In this document: piece after piece, positions 15,966 to 25,220 of the stretch
Layout: each line of letters starts with the position of its first letter
How positions within the stretch are numbered: position 1 is the first letter of the stretch
Assembly: GCA_959347425.1 (NCBI GenBank)
Contig: OY365741.1
Coordinates: 1,450,501-1,514,500, forward strand
Length of the DNA: 64,000 nucleotides
Direction of reading: 5' to 3'
Source of the DNA: an uncultured Amylibacter sp.
GTDB taxonomy: Bacteria; Pseudomonadota; Alphaproteobacteria; Rhodobacterales; Rhodobacteraceae
The notes under the pieces: model-generated
Databases searched by the model: none
Seen by the model: the letters and a program-made list of their open reading frames with translations, nothing else
What the model was told of the DNA's origin: nothing
Translations under genes and position numbers: made by a program

Positions 15966-18900
15966 ATGAAACTCTTTTTTCAAAATAATGTTGCATATAC
16001 GCGAGGCGCACTGCTTGCCCTGTTCGCGGGGCTGTTTATCTTGGCGGCTTGTGGTGGTGTAAATGTCGCGCCCACATTCGTTATAAACAACCCACCGGCA
16101 GATAGCCTTTGCGTGACTAACCCGTATGGTCCGACCTGTACCAAACAGAAGGAAGCGGCTATTGAGCTTTGCCGTATGGCTATCGCTGGCGGGAATGATT
16201 GTGCCGATAACACGCCAGAGTCTGTGGTCAGTTGCTTGACAGACCCGTTTAGCACGGCTTGCACCACTGCGCATGCTACCGAGAACCCGTTTGAAGGAAC
16301 GGAGATAACCATTGCGAAGGAACAGGAAAAACGGCAAGACACATGTTTGCGTTCGGATACAACCGCGGTTTGTGAGACGGCAGTTTCGAGCCTTTGTTCC
16401 GCTGATCCCTTTACGCAAACGAGGGGCGATACGCCGACCAATCTTTGTGTGGATATAAGTGGCACGGCTTATGCCGATGCGCGCGCAGAGGCTTGTTTGG
16501 CGAGTCCTGATGGTACGCCTGTGGATTCTAGTTGTGCGACGAATACGCTTGCAGAGAATACGTGTGAAACTGCTCCGTTTGGTCGCACTGGGTGTGATAA
16601 TCTTGATGAAATTGATGGATATAGAACAACTTTCTGTACGGTAACGGATGTTTTTAATCCAAGCTGTGGCGATACGGATGAATATGGTGCTACGAATGCG
16701 GCGCGTGATGGTTTTTGCAGTGATACAGCAGCAGAAGGAAATAGCGATTGTGCGAGTCGCCTAACAGGGATTTGTACGATGAATGGTGGGACTTCGCCCT
16801 TCTCTAGGCTTTGTGGCACGAATGTGGCAAGCCAACGTATTTTCTGTACCACTAATAGGGCACATGTGGGTACTACTGGAAATTGCCCCGATACGATAAC
16901 AACCTTCTGTAATGATAGCGCGAATGATATATTTGACACGCTTTGTAATGATGATGCTGGAACTTATGATGTCGCGCGGGGGAGGCAATGTGTGGCTGAT
17001 GGTACTACGGGCGGTGAGTGTGGTGATGAGGATTCGGGTTATATCCAAGACTATTGTGATACGGCCGCGGGGCTTACGAATGTAACGCATTGCCCTGATA
17101 CGTATGAAAACGCGAATCCTGCGGTTGCGGAAGTGAATGTGACTGCATTAGCGGGCAAAGCCCTTAATTCCGAGGGTACGGCTCTGCTAACGGGTGCGGA
17201 TGGGACTACGGACACAGCAATTATCAGCTCTGGCGGGGCGCATGCAGACAACGATGACCCCGCGAACTTTATTGCGGGCGGTACTGCTGTGCTGGATTTG
17301 GGTACAAGTGTGACCACGACCAGAGAAAGCACCTTGACGTTAGGTATGCTTGACAATGATAGTGATGCCAACGGTGGCTTTGCCATTGCGGTTGGTGAGT
17401 TTGATAGTGATAACCACAGGTTCTATGTCGGTTTGTTATCCGTCACGGCTTTGGGTGCACCTTTGAATGATGCCGCGCAAGGTGGTATTTGGAGTGCAAA
17501 AGTACGTATATTAACGTCAATCAAAACTAACCCTCTTCTGGAAGCGGATTTCAAATTGAATGTTGATTTTGCTACGAAATCCCTTAAAATTGTTAATGCC
17601 GCGGGTGAGGATGCCAATATTAATTTTGATATTTCTGGAACGAGACTTGCCTTTTTTATAGATGGTAAATTCACCGCCAATGGCGTGATATATGGCACGG
17701 TTGATTTTACTGGTGCCGACAATAACGGTACGTTGACGGGCTTGATTGGGCAAAACGGCGCGGTTGGTATATTTAAGAGGAATAGTGATAGCTCGCCTTA
17801 TGTCGGTGGCTTTGTTGCCGCGAAAACTGATTGTACTGCCACGGGGACTCCGTTCCATGCCGATTGTACGACCACGAAGGACTACGATTTGCAGGCGCGG
17901 TTGTGTAACAACCACCGTACGACTTCAGTTGCGAATTTTAACACGAATTGTCGGGATAACGGGGAGGTTACATCCCGTGTTTGTGAGTTCAAGGGAACTC
18001 ATGCAAATCCGTTTAATAAGGACATTTGTACAGGTGCAGGTTATGACAATGAGCGGGCGCGGTTCTGTTTCCGCCGGAATACTATATTTAGGCACTTCGG
18101 GATAACCAGGCTAGCGGGCTTTAGTGTGGCCAGGGATTGCGCGGGGGACTCTGTGGTTCAAGACCAGGTTTGTAGCCCCCATGGGGCATACGCGAGGCCG
18201 TTTGATTTGCAGGTTTGCCCAGATTCAGACGGGGAGTCGGTAGCGGTGCGGGCGGGGTTATGTAGCAACAACGATGAACGTCCTGTTACGGATTTTAACA
18301 CCCGTTGTTTGAAAACTGTGATTCAAAACTTGGTTTGTGCCCCCAGTGGCAAAAATGCGAATCCGTTTGATAAGGTTATTTGTCCAGATAGTAAATCTAG
18401 CAATAAGGAGGTAAGGGCGCAGGCATGTCGCGATCGCACCCTACCAGATGGCGTTAATGTACTGGTTGATTGCGCCAGAGACTCTGCTATTACAGACGTG
18501 ATTTGTGCGACCAGTGGCACCCTTGCGAATCCGTTTGATAGTGAGATTTGTTTGGGCGACCAAGCGACCGCCCAAACGGATTTTCTTGATAATTGTAAAG
18601 GGAATACCGCGGGTGGGGCAGATTGTGCCAGATATACCGATTGTGTCGCGAATCCCTATATGGACGGGTGCGATGCTAAGTACTATGTTGCCGAACGCGA
18701 AGATTATACTGAAAGGCTTTTGACGTATTGCAGCAGCGACCGTGCTGGGGAAACCGCCCCCGTGGGTGCGCCCTCTTGCGCAACCCCCACGATTCAAGCC
18801 GTTGTTTGTGCCAGCAGTGGGACTTATGCGAATCCGCTTGATGCAGAGGTTTGCCCTGAAAGCGATGTCGCCGATATTGACATGATTCAAAATGAATTTA

Positions 18901-21900
18901 CAACAACGTGCTATCACGCGCGGGCGGATTTAACGGAAAGACCCGAATGTAATAATATCGCCACTTGTTTTATGCTGGGCAAACTTGCCAATAATACCGA
19001 GACTTCGACTGATGGCAGGTTTGCTTGTAATATTGGTGGGCTTTTTGATGTGAAGAATTTGGTAATATGCAGTAGTTATGTTTATGGTCAACCTTTGCCA
19101 CAAGACTGTAATCAAGCCACGATTGACAAGGCTTGCAATGCCAATCCGTTTTCCACCGCCCTTGATGGGATTGATTGTATTAGTGATAGAACGCGTGATA
19201 CCGCACGGAATGAGCTGTGCTTTGGTGCCGCAAGCGTTCAGTATGATTGTACAGAGACGCGGACCCGTGCGTGTGCGATGGATGCTACAAGCAAATATTG
19301 TCCAGAGGATGTCGCGAACAGTCCCTGCATGATGGATCCTTTCGGCGACACTTGTTTTGATGATGATACCTATAACTCTGTCCGTTTGATGGCGTGTGAT
19401 ACCGACCCTATCGCGGCCGAGATTTCTTCGGATACTGCATTTGCGGATAAAACCACCCTTGCCCAAAATTGTCTTGCTACGATAGATGAAGAGTGTAGTT
19501 ATGATGAGACTGAGCAATTTACAAATGACTTTTGCAAGATTGGCACGCTTTATGATGCCGAACGCGGGCGGTTGTGTTTGTATGGTTATACCCCAGCGAA
19601 TGCGGGTGATACTATCGTCATCCCTACCGAATGTGCTAGTAATACGAGTTATGAAGTCGCCTATTGCAGTGAGCTTGCGCTTGAGGGTAATATGGAGTGT
19701 GCGGGTAGAAAAGCAGATATTTGCACCACTAATAATGGCACCGCGCCCTTCGCACCGCTTTGTGGTGAAAATTTGGCGGTCCAGATGAAGTTCTGTACAG
19801 AAGGTGTGACGACTATCTTTGATACCCGTTGTGCTTCTGCTGATGGACTTACGCAGACTATCGCTGGTACAAATAATGCGCGTAGAGAGGCATGTGGTGG
19901 GAATGAAGGTGAGTCTAATCGTGCGACGGATGCCCAGTGTGCAGATACGGTATTGCATGTTTGTGGTAGTGAGAGGGGTCAGCTTGACACTCCATTTCAT
20001 TCTGCGTGCTTGCGTAAGAAAGACGGGGCTTATGTTTATCAGGTTTATGTTGTGGCACGTGGGGAGGCTTGTTTTGACCAAGCCTTCAATCCATCAATAG
20101 GTACATGTGGTGATGAGGATTCGGGTACTTATATCAAAGATTATTGTGCTACGGACGCGGGTAATACCAATGTAACGTATTGCCCTAAGAAGTATGCGGG
20201 CGCGAATCCTGTTAATACTGGTGATACCGCGAATGTGGCGACTTTAACAGCCAAAGCCCTGAATGCAGAGGGTACGGCTCTGTTGCCGACATTTATCGCG
20301 GATGGCGCGGCGAATACAGCCACCGATGACCCCGCGAACTTTATTGATGGCGGGGCGACTGCGTTGAATTTGGGCGATGCCGTGACGGCAAACGCAGATA
20401 TCCCTGCTGAGCGCAACTTGGCGTTAAGTGATGATACGACCAGTGGTTTTGCGATTGCCAGTGCGGGTTCTGGATTCAGCAAAAAATATTATGTCGGGAT
20501 TTTATCTAATACCGATTTGGGTGTGCTTTTGACCGTGCAACCAAGTGTTGATTGGACTGGAAAACTGAGTATAACAGGAACATCCATTGACGGGGACGAT
20601 GTAGGCGGTGTTTATGAGGATATTACCTTGAATGTTAATCTTGAAGATAAGGAATTGACCTTGAAGGATGGTTCGCTTGATATTTCTAATAACTTTTCTG
20701 AACTTTTGACACTTGATATAGAAGGTAAATTCACCGCCAATGGCGTGATATATGGCAGGGTTGTTATTGAAGATGCAGACGGTTATACTGATTTCAATAA
20801 CGGTACGCTTACAGGTTTGATTGGCGTGGAGGGCGCGGTTGGCATATTTAAGAGCAATCTTAGGACGGACACCACTTATGTAGGTGGGTTTGTTGTTGCA
20901 CCGTCAATTGATTGTAGTGAAGATGGGACTCCGTTTCATGTGGTTTGTACGAATAACGCGGCGGCGCGGGCGGCACTTGCACTTGCTTGTGGCGATAACG
21001 GTGCTAAACGTGGTACCCCACAGTGTAATCAGTTTATTAACGGGGTGGATGGGCTAAGAATTGCCGATTGTAACGCGAATCCATACCGTACCACCAGTGG
21101 TTGTGCTGGTGACCCTGCGTTTGTGGAGGCGCGGAGAATTCATCGTGCCTTTTGCGTTTCCACTGCGGGTAATTTTGATATCAAGTGTGATATTTTATCT
21201 GATACGGAAACAGACCATATTCGCATTATACATCTCGTACGTGGGCGGGCTTGTGTTAGAGGAGGTGACAGCTTCAATCCACCAAGGGGTGTATGTGGTA
21301 GTGAAGAGACCGCAGGTTATATCCAAGATTATTGTGGCACGGCTGAAGGTATTACCAAAACAGAGGTTTGCAAAAGGGCCTATAGTTTAGCGAACCCTAC
21401 CCTTGCACTCGTGGATGTGTCATTGCTGGGCAGCAGACTGCGCAATTCCGATGATACAGATTTGGCAACGGTTATTGCAGAGGGTATGGCGAATACCGCA
21501 AACGATGATGATGCGAACTTTATCGTGGGCGGTGCGGGCGCACTGGATACGGGTTTAACCCAAACAAATGATGACACCTTTAGGTTAAATGAGCTTGATA
21601 ATAGAGCCGATGCCAACAGTGGTTTTGCCGTGGCGATTGCTACACAAAAATACTATGTCGGTTTATTGTCTGGTACGAATCTGGGTAGGGTTTTGCCGAC
21701 CACCACTACAGAGGCATTCCTTGACTGGCCAGCACAATTGCGTATCCTACGTGGTACGACTTTTGAAACCGCACAGGATTTCACATTGCGGATTGAACTT
21801 AATGCCAAGACGATTAGCGTGAAAGCTGGTTCTATAACGGCTGGTGTATTTGCTATAAATAATGGTGGATTCACCATCGCTGGCTTGTTATATGGCACGG

Positions 21901-24900
21901 TTACTGTTGGCAATGCTGATGCGGGTACGCTTACAGGTTTGATTGGCACAAAAGGCGCGGTTGGCATATTTAAGAGCAATGTTGCATCGGCGAGCGATTA
22001 TGTCGGTGGGTTTGCTGCCTACATGAATGCTGATTGTACTGAAAATGGGACTCCGTTCTATGTGCTTTGTGCGGATAACGCGGTGGAGCAGCAGAAACTT
22101 GCATTTGATTGTTTCCCTAACGCTACTAAATATGGTGACCCGCAGTGTAATCAGTTTATTAACGGGGTGGATGGGCTAACCATTGCCGATTGTGCCAAGA
22201 GGCCATTCCGTACCACCGATGGCTGTAATACGAACCCTGCGTTTGCGTCCGCGCGGGGAGCTATAGTTTCCTATTGCATCGCCGACCTTTATACTACTTT
22301 TGCTGCCCTGTGTGATATTTTCAGTTTCCCTGATACACACCCGGACCATGTTGCCAATACAAATATCGCGCGTGGGAAGGCTTGTGCGATAGGCTACCAA
22401 CCACACCAGTTTCAATCGAATACTAATCGTATATGTGGTAGTGAAACGACCGCAGGTAGTTATCTTGAAGCCTATTGTCGCACGGAAACGGGTCAGGCAG
22501 ATGATGGGATTTGCAAAATCTCCTATAGTATAGCGAACCCTACCCGTGCATTCGTGGATGTGTCATGGCTGGGCAGCAGACTGCTCAAATCCGCCACTAC
22601 TACGGCAACGGTTATTGCAGAGGGTGCGGGGGATACCACAAACGATGATGACGCGAACTTTATCGTGGGCGGTGCGGATGCACTGGTAACGGGTCTAACC
22701 CAAACAGCGGTAGAGGATTTAGTAACCGCACCAGATGATACCACCTTTAGGTTAAATGATCTTGATAATAGAGCCGATGCCAACAGTGGTTTTGCCGTTG
22801 CGATTGCCACACAAAAATACTATGTCGGTTTATTGTCTGGCACGACTCTGGGTAGGGTTTTGCGGAACGAAGATGTAGAGACCTTCCTTGACTGGCCAGC
22901 AAAATTGCGTATCCTACGTGGTACGACTTTTGAAACCGCACTGGATTTCACATTGCGGATTGAACTTAAAGACAAGACGATTAGCGTGAAATCTGGCACT
23001 CTAGATGCGTCTGTATTTTCTATAAATGATGGGAAATACGGCACCTATGGCTTGTTATATGGCACGGTTACTGTTGCTGGTACTAATGCGGGTACGCTTA
23101 CAGGTTTGATTGGTGTGAAAGGCGCGGTTGGCATATTTAAGAGCAATCCTGCATCGGCGAGCGATTATGTCGGCGGGTTTGTTGCCGTACCTGATGAAGT
23201 TAATTGTACTACCGATGGGACTCCGTTTGATGTGGGTTGTACGAATAACGCGGCGGCGCGGGAGGCACTTGCAATTGCTTGTCGCCATGGACCCGGAGGC
23301 TTTAAACGTAGTAGAGATGACCCACAGTGTAATCAATTTATTAACGGGGTGGATGGGCTAACCATTGCTGAGTGTGCTTACAGACCATTCCGTACCACCG
23401 ATAACTGTAATACGAACCCTGCGTTTGTGCCTGAGCGGAGAAGTATAGTATGGCTTTGCACCCACCCTATGTATGCTTTTTCATACCAGTGTGATCCTTT
23501 CCCTGATACACAAGCGGGTCATCAGACCACTATAAATGCCGCGCGTGGGGGGCTTTGTATTGCAGCAGGTGACGGCTTCATTCCACCAAGGGGTTTAGTA
23601 TGTGGTAGTGAAACGACCGCCGATAGTCTTATCAAAGATTATTGTGAGAGCACGGCGGGGCTTACCAATTTAGCGGGGTGTCCTAAAAATTATGTCACGG
23701 CGAATGGCGATGCTGGGGAAGTGTCTGTGCCTGCTATTGGAACGGGTGAAAACCAGTTGCTCAATTCCGATGGTTCGGGTGCGCTGACGGTTATCCCTGC
23801 GGTACCTCCGCAGGGTACGGGCTTTTTCGCCACGAACTTTATTGGAATCGCTGCTGGTAGCATCACACCCCTAACTTTGAATTCTACCCACAAAGGTCTT
23901 CGCTTGGCGGATGAGGAAGATGGTTTTGCCTTTGGCATTAGTGGTACCAAAAAGCTCTATATCGGGTTGTTGGCTGGCACGAGTCTGGGCGCACCTTTGC
24001 GTAATGCTACCGCACAGACCGCCACTTGGGATGCAGATTTGAGTGTCCTATTTTATAATGGCTCGGCAGATGCAATAGAAAATAAAACTTTCAAATTGCA
24101 GGTTAATTTTGGTGGCGACACAGACAACACCCTTGCTATAATGGGGGATGCCCCAAGCATTACTGGTCCTGGTGTGTTTTCCTTGGATGGTAAATTCACC
24201 AGAAATGGCGTGATATATGGCACGGTGGGTTTTACCAATGCCAGTTATGGCGCGGGTACGCTTACAGGTTTGATTGGTGTGGATGGCGTGGTCGGTATAT
24301 TTAAGAGCGATGATCCCAATCTCGCTTTTGCCGCTAGCCGATATGTCGGCGGGTTTGTTGCCGCGCCAACACCTCCCGATGTGACTGCGATTGATTTCAA
24401 AGCCAACGCGCGGCAGAATAATGGTATGGACACGTTGACTGTTTTGGGCTCTGGCGTGCCTGATACTAATATTGGCTCCGTTAACTTTATTGAGGGCAAG
24501 GTCGGGGAGTCTTCGTTGGGGATTGAGAATGTTGATGAAACTTCTCTGCTTCTATCTGGAAACAAAGGCGGCGTTGCATTTACATTTGGCAATGCATCTG
24601 GTGTAGCAAATTACCATGTCGGAATTTTGGCTGACACGAATGTGGGTCCTGCTTTGAATAACGATGTGACGGGTGATTGGGTTGGTAAAATACAGGCAAT
24701 AGTTAATGGTTCTGACACCACCGAACAGGCTATAACGTTCAATGTTAATTATGGTGCGAAATCTTTTGCTATAAAAGATGGTACTGCGCCTACCTTTGCG
24801 AATATTGGCGCGATGACTATGGATGGTCGTTTCACCGATACTGGTGTGATATATGGCTCGGTTTATTTTGGCGGGGCAAATACAAATACAGGTATGCTTA

Positions 24901-25004
24901 CGGGTTTGATTGGGCAGAATGCTCTGGTTGGCGCGTTTGCGGGTAATGGTGGTCTTGCCAACCCATACGTAGGTGGGTTTATTGCCAATAAGCCCACACA
25001 ATAA
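15966..25004 (+). CDS. Giant cysteine-rich surface lipoprotein with six TbpB-like beta-domains
   Basis: 3012 residues. It begins with a type II signal peptide: hydrophobic stretch to residue 26, lipobox LAAC with lipidated Cys29, then Gly at +2 (no inner-membrane retention signal). Two kinds of module alternate. First, cysteine modules built around C-x2-NPF-x3-C and an Arg-x3-Cys helix, dense at about residues 40-385 and 620-1420. Second, domains of about 200-230 residues starting near 388, 1423, 1816, 2196, 2585 and 2808, each ending with NGVIYGTV, GLIGxxGAVGIF and YVGGFVA. That ending recalls the C-terminal barrel of TbpB/fHbp-type lipoproteins. Function unknown. Surface exposure, adhesion or ligand capture is inference. 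No Slam-like exporter is in the window. Confidence 0.75.
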   Translation: MKLFFQNNVAYTRGALLALFAGLFILAACGGVNVAPTFVINNPPADSLCVTNPYGPTCTKQKEAAIELCRMAIAGGNDCADNTPESVVSCLTDPFSTACTTAHATENPFEGTEITIAKEQEKRQDTCLRSDTTAVCETAVSSLCSADPFTQTRGDTPTNLCVDISGTAYADARAEACLASPDGTPVDSSCATNTLAENTCETAPFGRTGCDNLDEIDGYRTTFCTVTDVFNPSCGDTDEYGATNAARDGFCSDTAAEGNSDCASRLTGICTMNGGTSPFSRLCGTNVASQRIFCTTNRAHVGTTGNCPDTITTFCNDSANDIFDTLCNDDAGTYDVARGRQCVADGTTGGECGDEDSGYIQDYCDTAAGLTNVTHCPDTYENANPAVAEVNVTALAGKALNSEGTALLTGADGTTDTAIISSGGAHADNDDPANFIAGGTAVLDLGTSVTTTRESTLTLGMLDNDSDANGGFAIAVGEFDSDNHRFYVGLLSVTALGAPLNDAAQGGIWSAKVRILTSIKTNPLLEADFKLNVDFATKSLKIVNAAGEDANINFDISGTRLAFFIDGKFTANGVIYGTVDFTGADNNGTLTGLIGQNGAVGIFKRNSDSSPYVGGFVAAKTDCTATGTPFHADCTTTKDYDLQARLCNNHRTTSVANFNTNCRDNGEVTSRVCEFKGTHANPFNKDICTGAGYDNERARFCFRRNTIFRHFGITRLAGFSVARDCAGDSVVQDQVCSPHGAYARPFDLQVCPDSDGESVAVRAGLCSNNDERPVTDFNTRCLKTVIQNLVCAPSGKNANPFDKVICPDSKSSNKEVRAQACRDRTLPDGVNVLVDCARDSAITDVICATSGTLANPFDSEICLGDQATAQTDFLDNCKGNTAGGADCARYTDCVANPYMDGCDAKYYVAEREDYTERLLTYCSSDRAGETAPVGAPSCATPTIQAVVCASSGTYANPLDAEVCPESDVADIDMIQNEFTTTCYHARADLTERPECNNIATCFMLGKLANNTETSTDGRFACNIGGLFDVKNLVICSSYVYGQPLPQDCNQATIDKACNANPFSTALDGIDCISDRTRDTARNELCFGAASVQYDCTETRTRACAMDATSKYCPEDVANSPCMMDPFGDTCFDDDTYNSVRLMACDTDPIAAEISSDTAFADKTTLAQNCLATIDEECSYDETEQFTNDFCKIGTLYDAERGRLCLYGYTPANAGDTIVIPTECASNTSYEVAYCSELALEGNMECAGRKADICTTNNGTAPFAPLCGENLAVQMKFCTEGVTTIFDTRCASADGLTQTIAGTNNARREACGGNEGESNRATDAQCADTVLHVCGSERGQLDTPFHSACLRKKDGAYVYQVYVVARGEACFDQAFNPSIGTCGDEDSGTYIKDYCATDAGNTNVTYCPKKYAGANPVNTGDTANVATLTAKALNAEGTALLPTFIADGAANTATDDPANFIDGGATALNLGDAVTANADIPAERNLALSDDTTSGFAIASAGSGFSKKYYVGILSNTDLGVLLTVQPSVDWTGKLSITGTSIDGDDVGGVYEDITLNVNLEDKELTLKDGSLDISNNFSELLTLDIEGKFTANGVIYGRVVIEDADGYTDFNNGTLTGLIGVEGAVGIFKSNLRTDTTYVGGFVVAPSIDCSEDGTPFHVVCTNNAAARAALALACGDNGAKRGTPQCNQFINGVDGLRIADCNANPYRTTSGCAGDPAFVEARRIHRAFCVSTAGNFDIKCDILSDTETDHIRIIHLVRGRACVRGGDSFNPPRGVCGSEETAGYIQDYCGTAEGITKTEVCKRAYSLANPTLALVDVSLLGSRLRNSDDTDLATVIAEGMANTANDDDANFIVGGAGALDTGLTQTNDDTFRLNELDNRADANSGFAVAIATQKYYVGLLSGTNLGRVLPTTTTEAFLDWPAQLRILRGTTFETAQDFTLRIELNAKTISVKAGSITAGVFAINNGGFTIAGLLYGTVTVGNADAGTLTGLIGTKGAVGIFKSNVASASDYVGGFAAYMNADCTENGTPFYVLCADNAVEQQKLAFDCFPNATKYGDPQCNQFINGVDGLTIADCAKRPFRTTDGCNTNPAFASARGAIVSYCIADLYTTFAALCDIFSFPDTHPDHVANTNIARGKACAIGYQPHQFQSNTNRICGSETTAGSYLEAYCRTETGQADDGICKISYSIANPTRAFVDVSWLGSRLLKSATTTATVIAEGAGDTTNDDDANFIVGGADALVTGLTQTAVEDLVTAPDDTTFRLNDLDNRADANSGFAVAIATQKYYVGLLSGTTLGRVLRNEDVETFLDWPAKLRILRGTTFETALDFTLRIELKDKTISVKSGTLDASVFSINDGKYGTYGLLYGTVTVAGTNAGTLTGLIGVKGAVGIFKSNPASASDYVGGFVAVPDEVNCTTDGTPFDVGCTNNAAAREALAIACRHGPGGFKRSRDDPQCNQFINGVDGLTIAECAYRPFRTTDNCNTNPAFVPERRSIVWLCTHPMYAFSYQCDPFPDTQAGHQTTINAARGGLCIAAGDGFIPPRGLVCGSETTADSLIKDYCESTAGLTNLAGCPKNYVTANGDAGEVSVPAIGTGENQLLNSDGSGALTVIPAVPPQGTGFFATNFIGIAAGSITPLTLNSTHKGLRLADEEDGFAFGISGTKKLYIGLLAGTSLGAPLRNATAQTATWDADLSVLFYNGSADAIENKTFKLQVNFGGDTDNTLAIMGDAPSITGPGVFSLDGKFTRNGVIYGTVGFTNASYGAGTLTGLIGVDGVVGIFKSDDPNLAFAASRYVGGFVAAPTPPDVTAIDFKANARQNNGMDTLTVLGSGVPDTNIGSVNFIEGKVGESSLGIENVDETSLLLSGNKGGVAFTFGNASGVANYHVGILADTNVGPALNNDVTGDWVGKIQAIVNGSDTTEQAITFNVNYGAKSFAIKDGTAPTFANIGAMTMDGRFTDTGVIYGSVYFGGANTNTGMLTGLIGQNALVGAFAGNGGLANPYVGGFIANKPTQ

Positions 25005-25015
25005 CATCGGGGCGG

Positions 25016-25042
25016 GTTTTTATTTGGGGATGATGGCGGTGG
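25016..25042 (+). repeat. Left half of the dispersed element at a gene-fusion junction
   Basis: GTTTTTATTTGGGGATGATG followed by GCGGTGG closely matches the left end of copy B (14171-14198). It lies 11 nt after the stop of the giant gene, and the following bases enter coding sequence of the next giant gene just after where its lipobox should be. Confidence 0.6.
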
Positions 25043-25220
25043 GGCAGCTGTCGCGCCCACAGTTGTTGAATCACCCACAACGACAGACTCTTGCACGACT
25101 GATCCGTTTGGCGATGGATGCGACACGGCCGAGGATGAGATTGCGCAGGATATAAAAATCACCGAATGCCTTGCTGGTGAAGCGGCCGCCACGCCAACCT
25201 GCGAGTCTGCGGTTAAGTCC

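Noticed and set aside
15903..16465. Antisense reading frames over the start of the giant gene
   Set aside because: They overlap a well-supported lipoprotein signal peptide and resemble no protein.
18930..20081. 383-residue minus-strand reading frame within the giant gene
   Set aside because: It is a shadow of the Cys-rich coding strand with no ribosome site or family resemblance.
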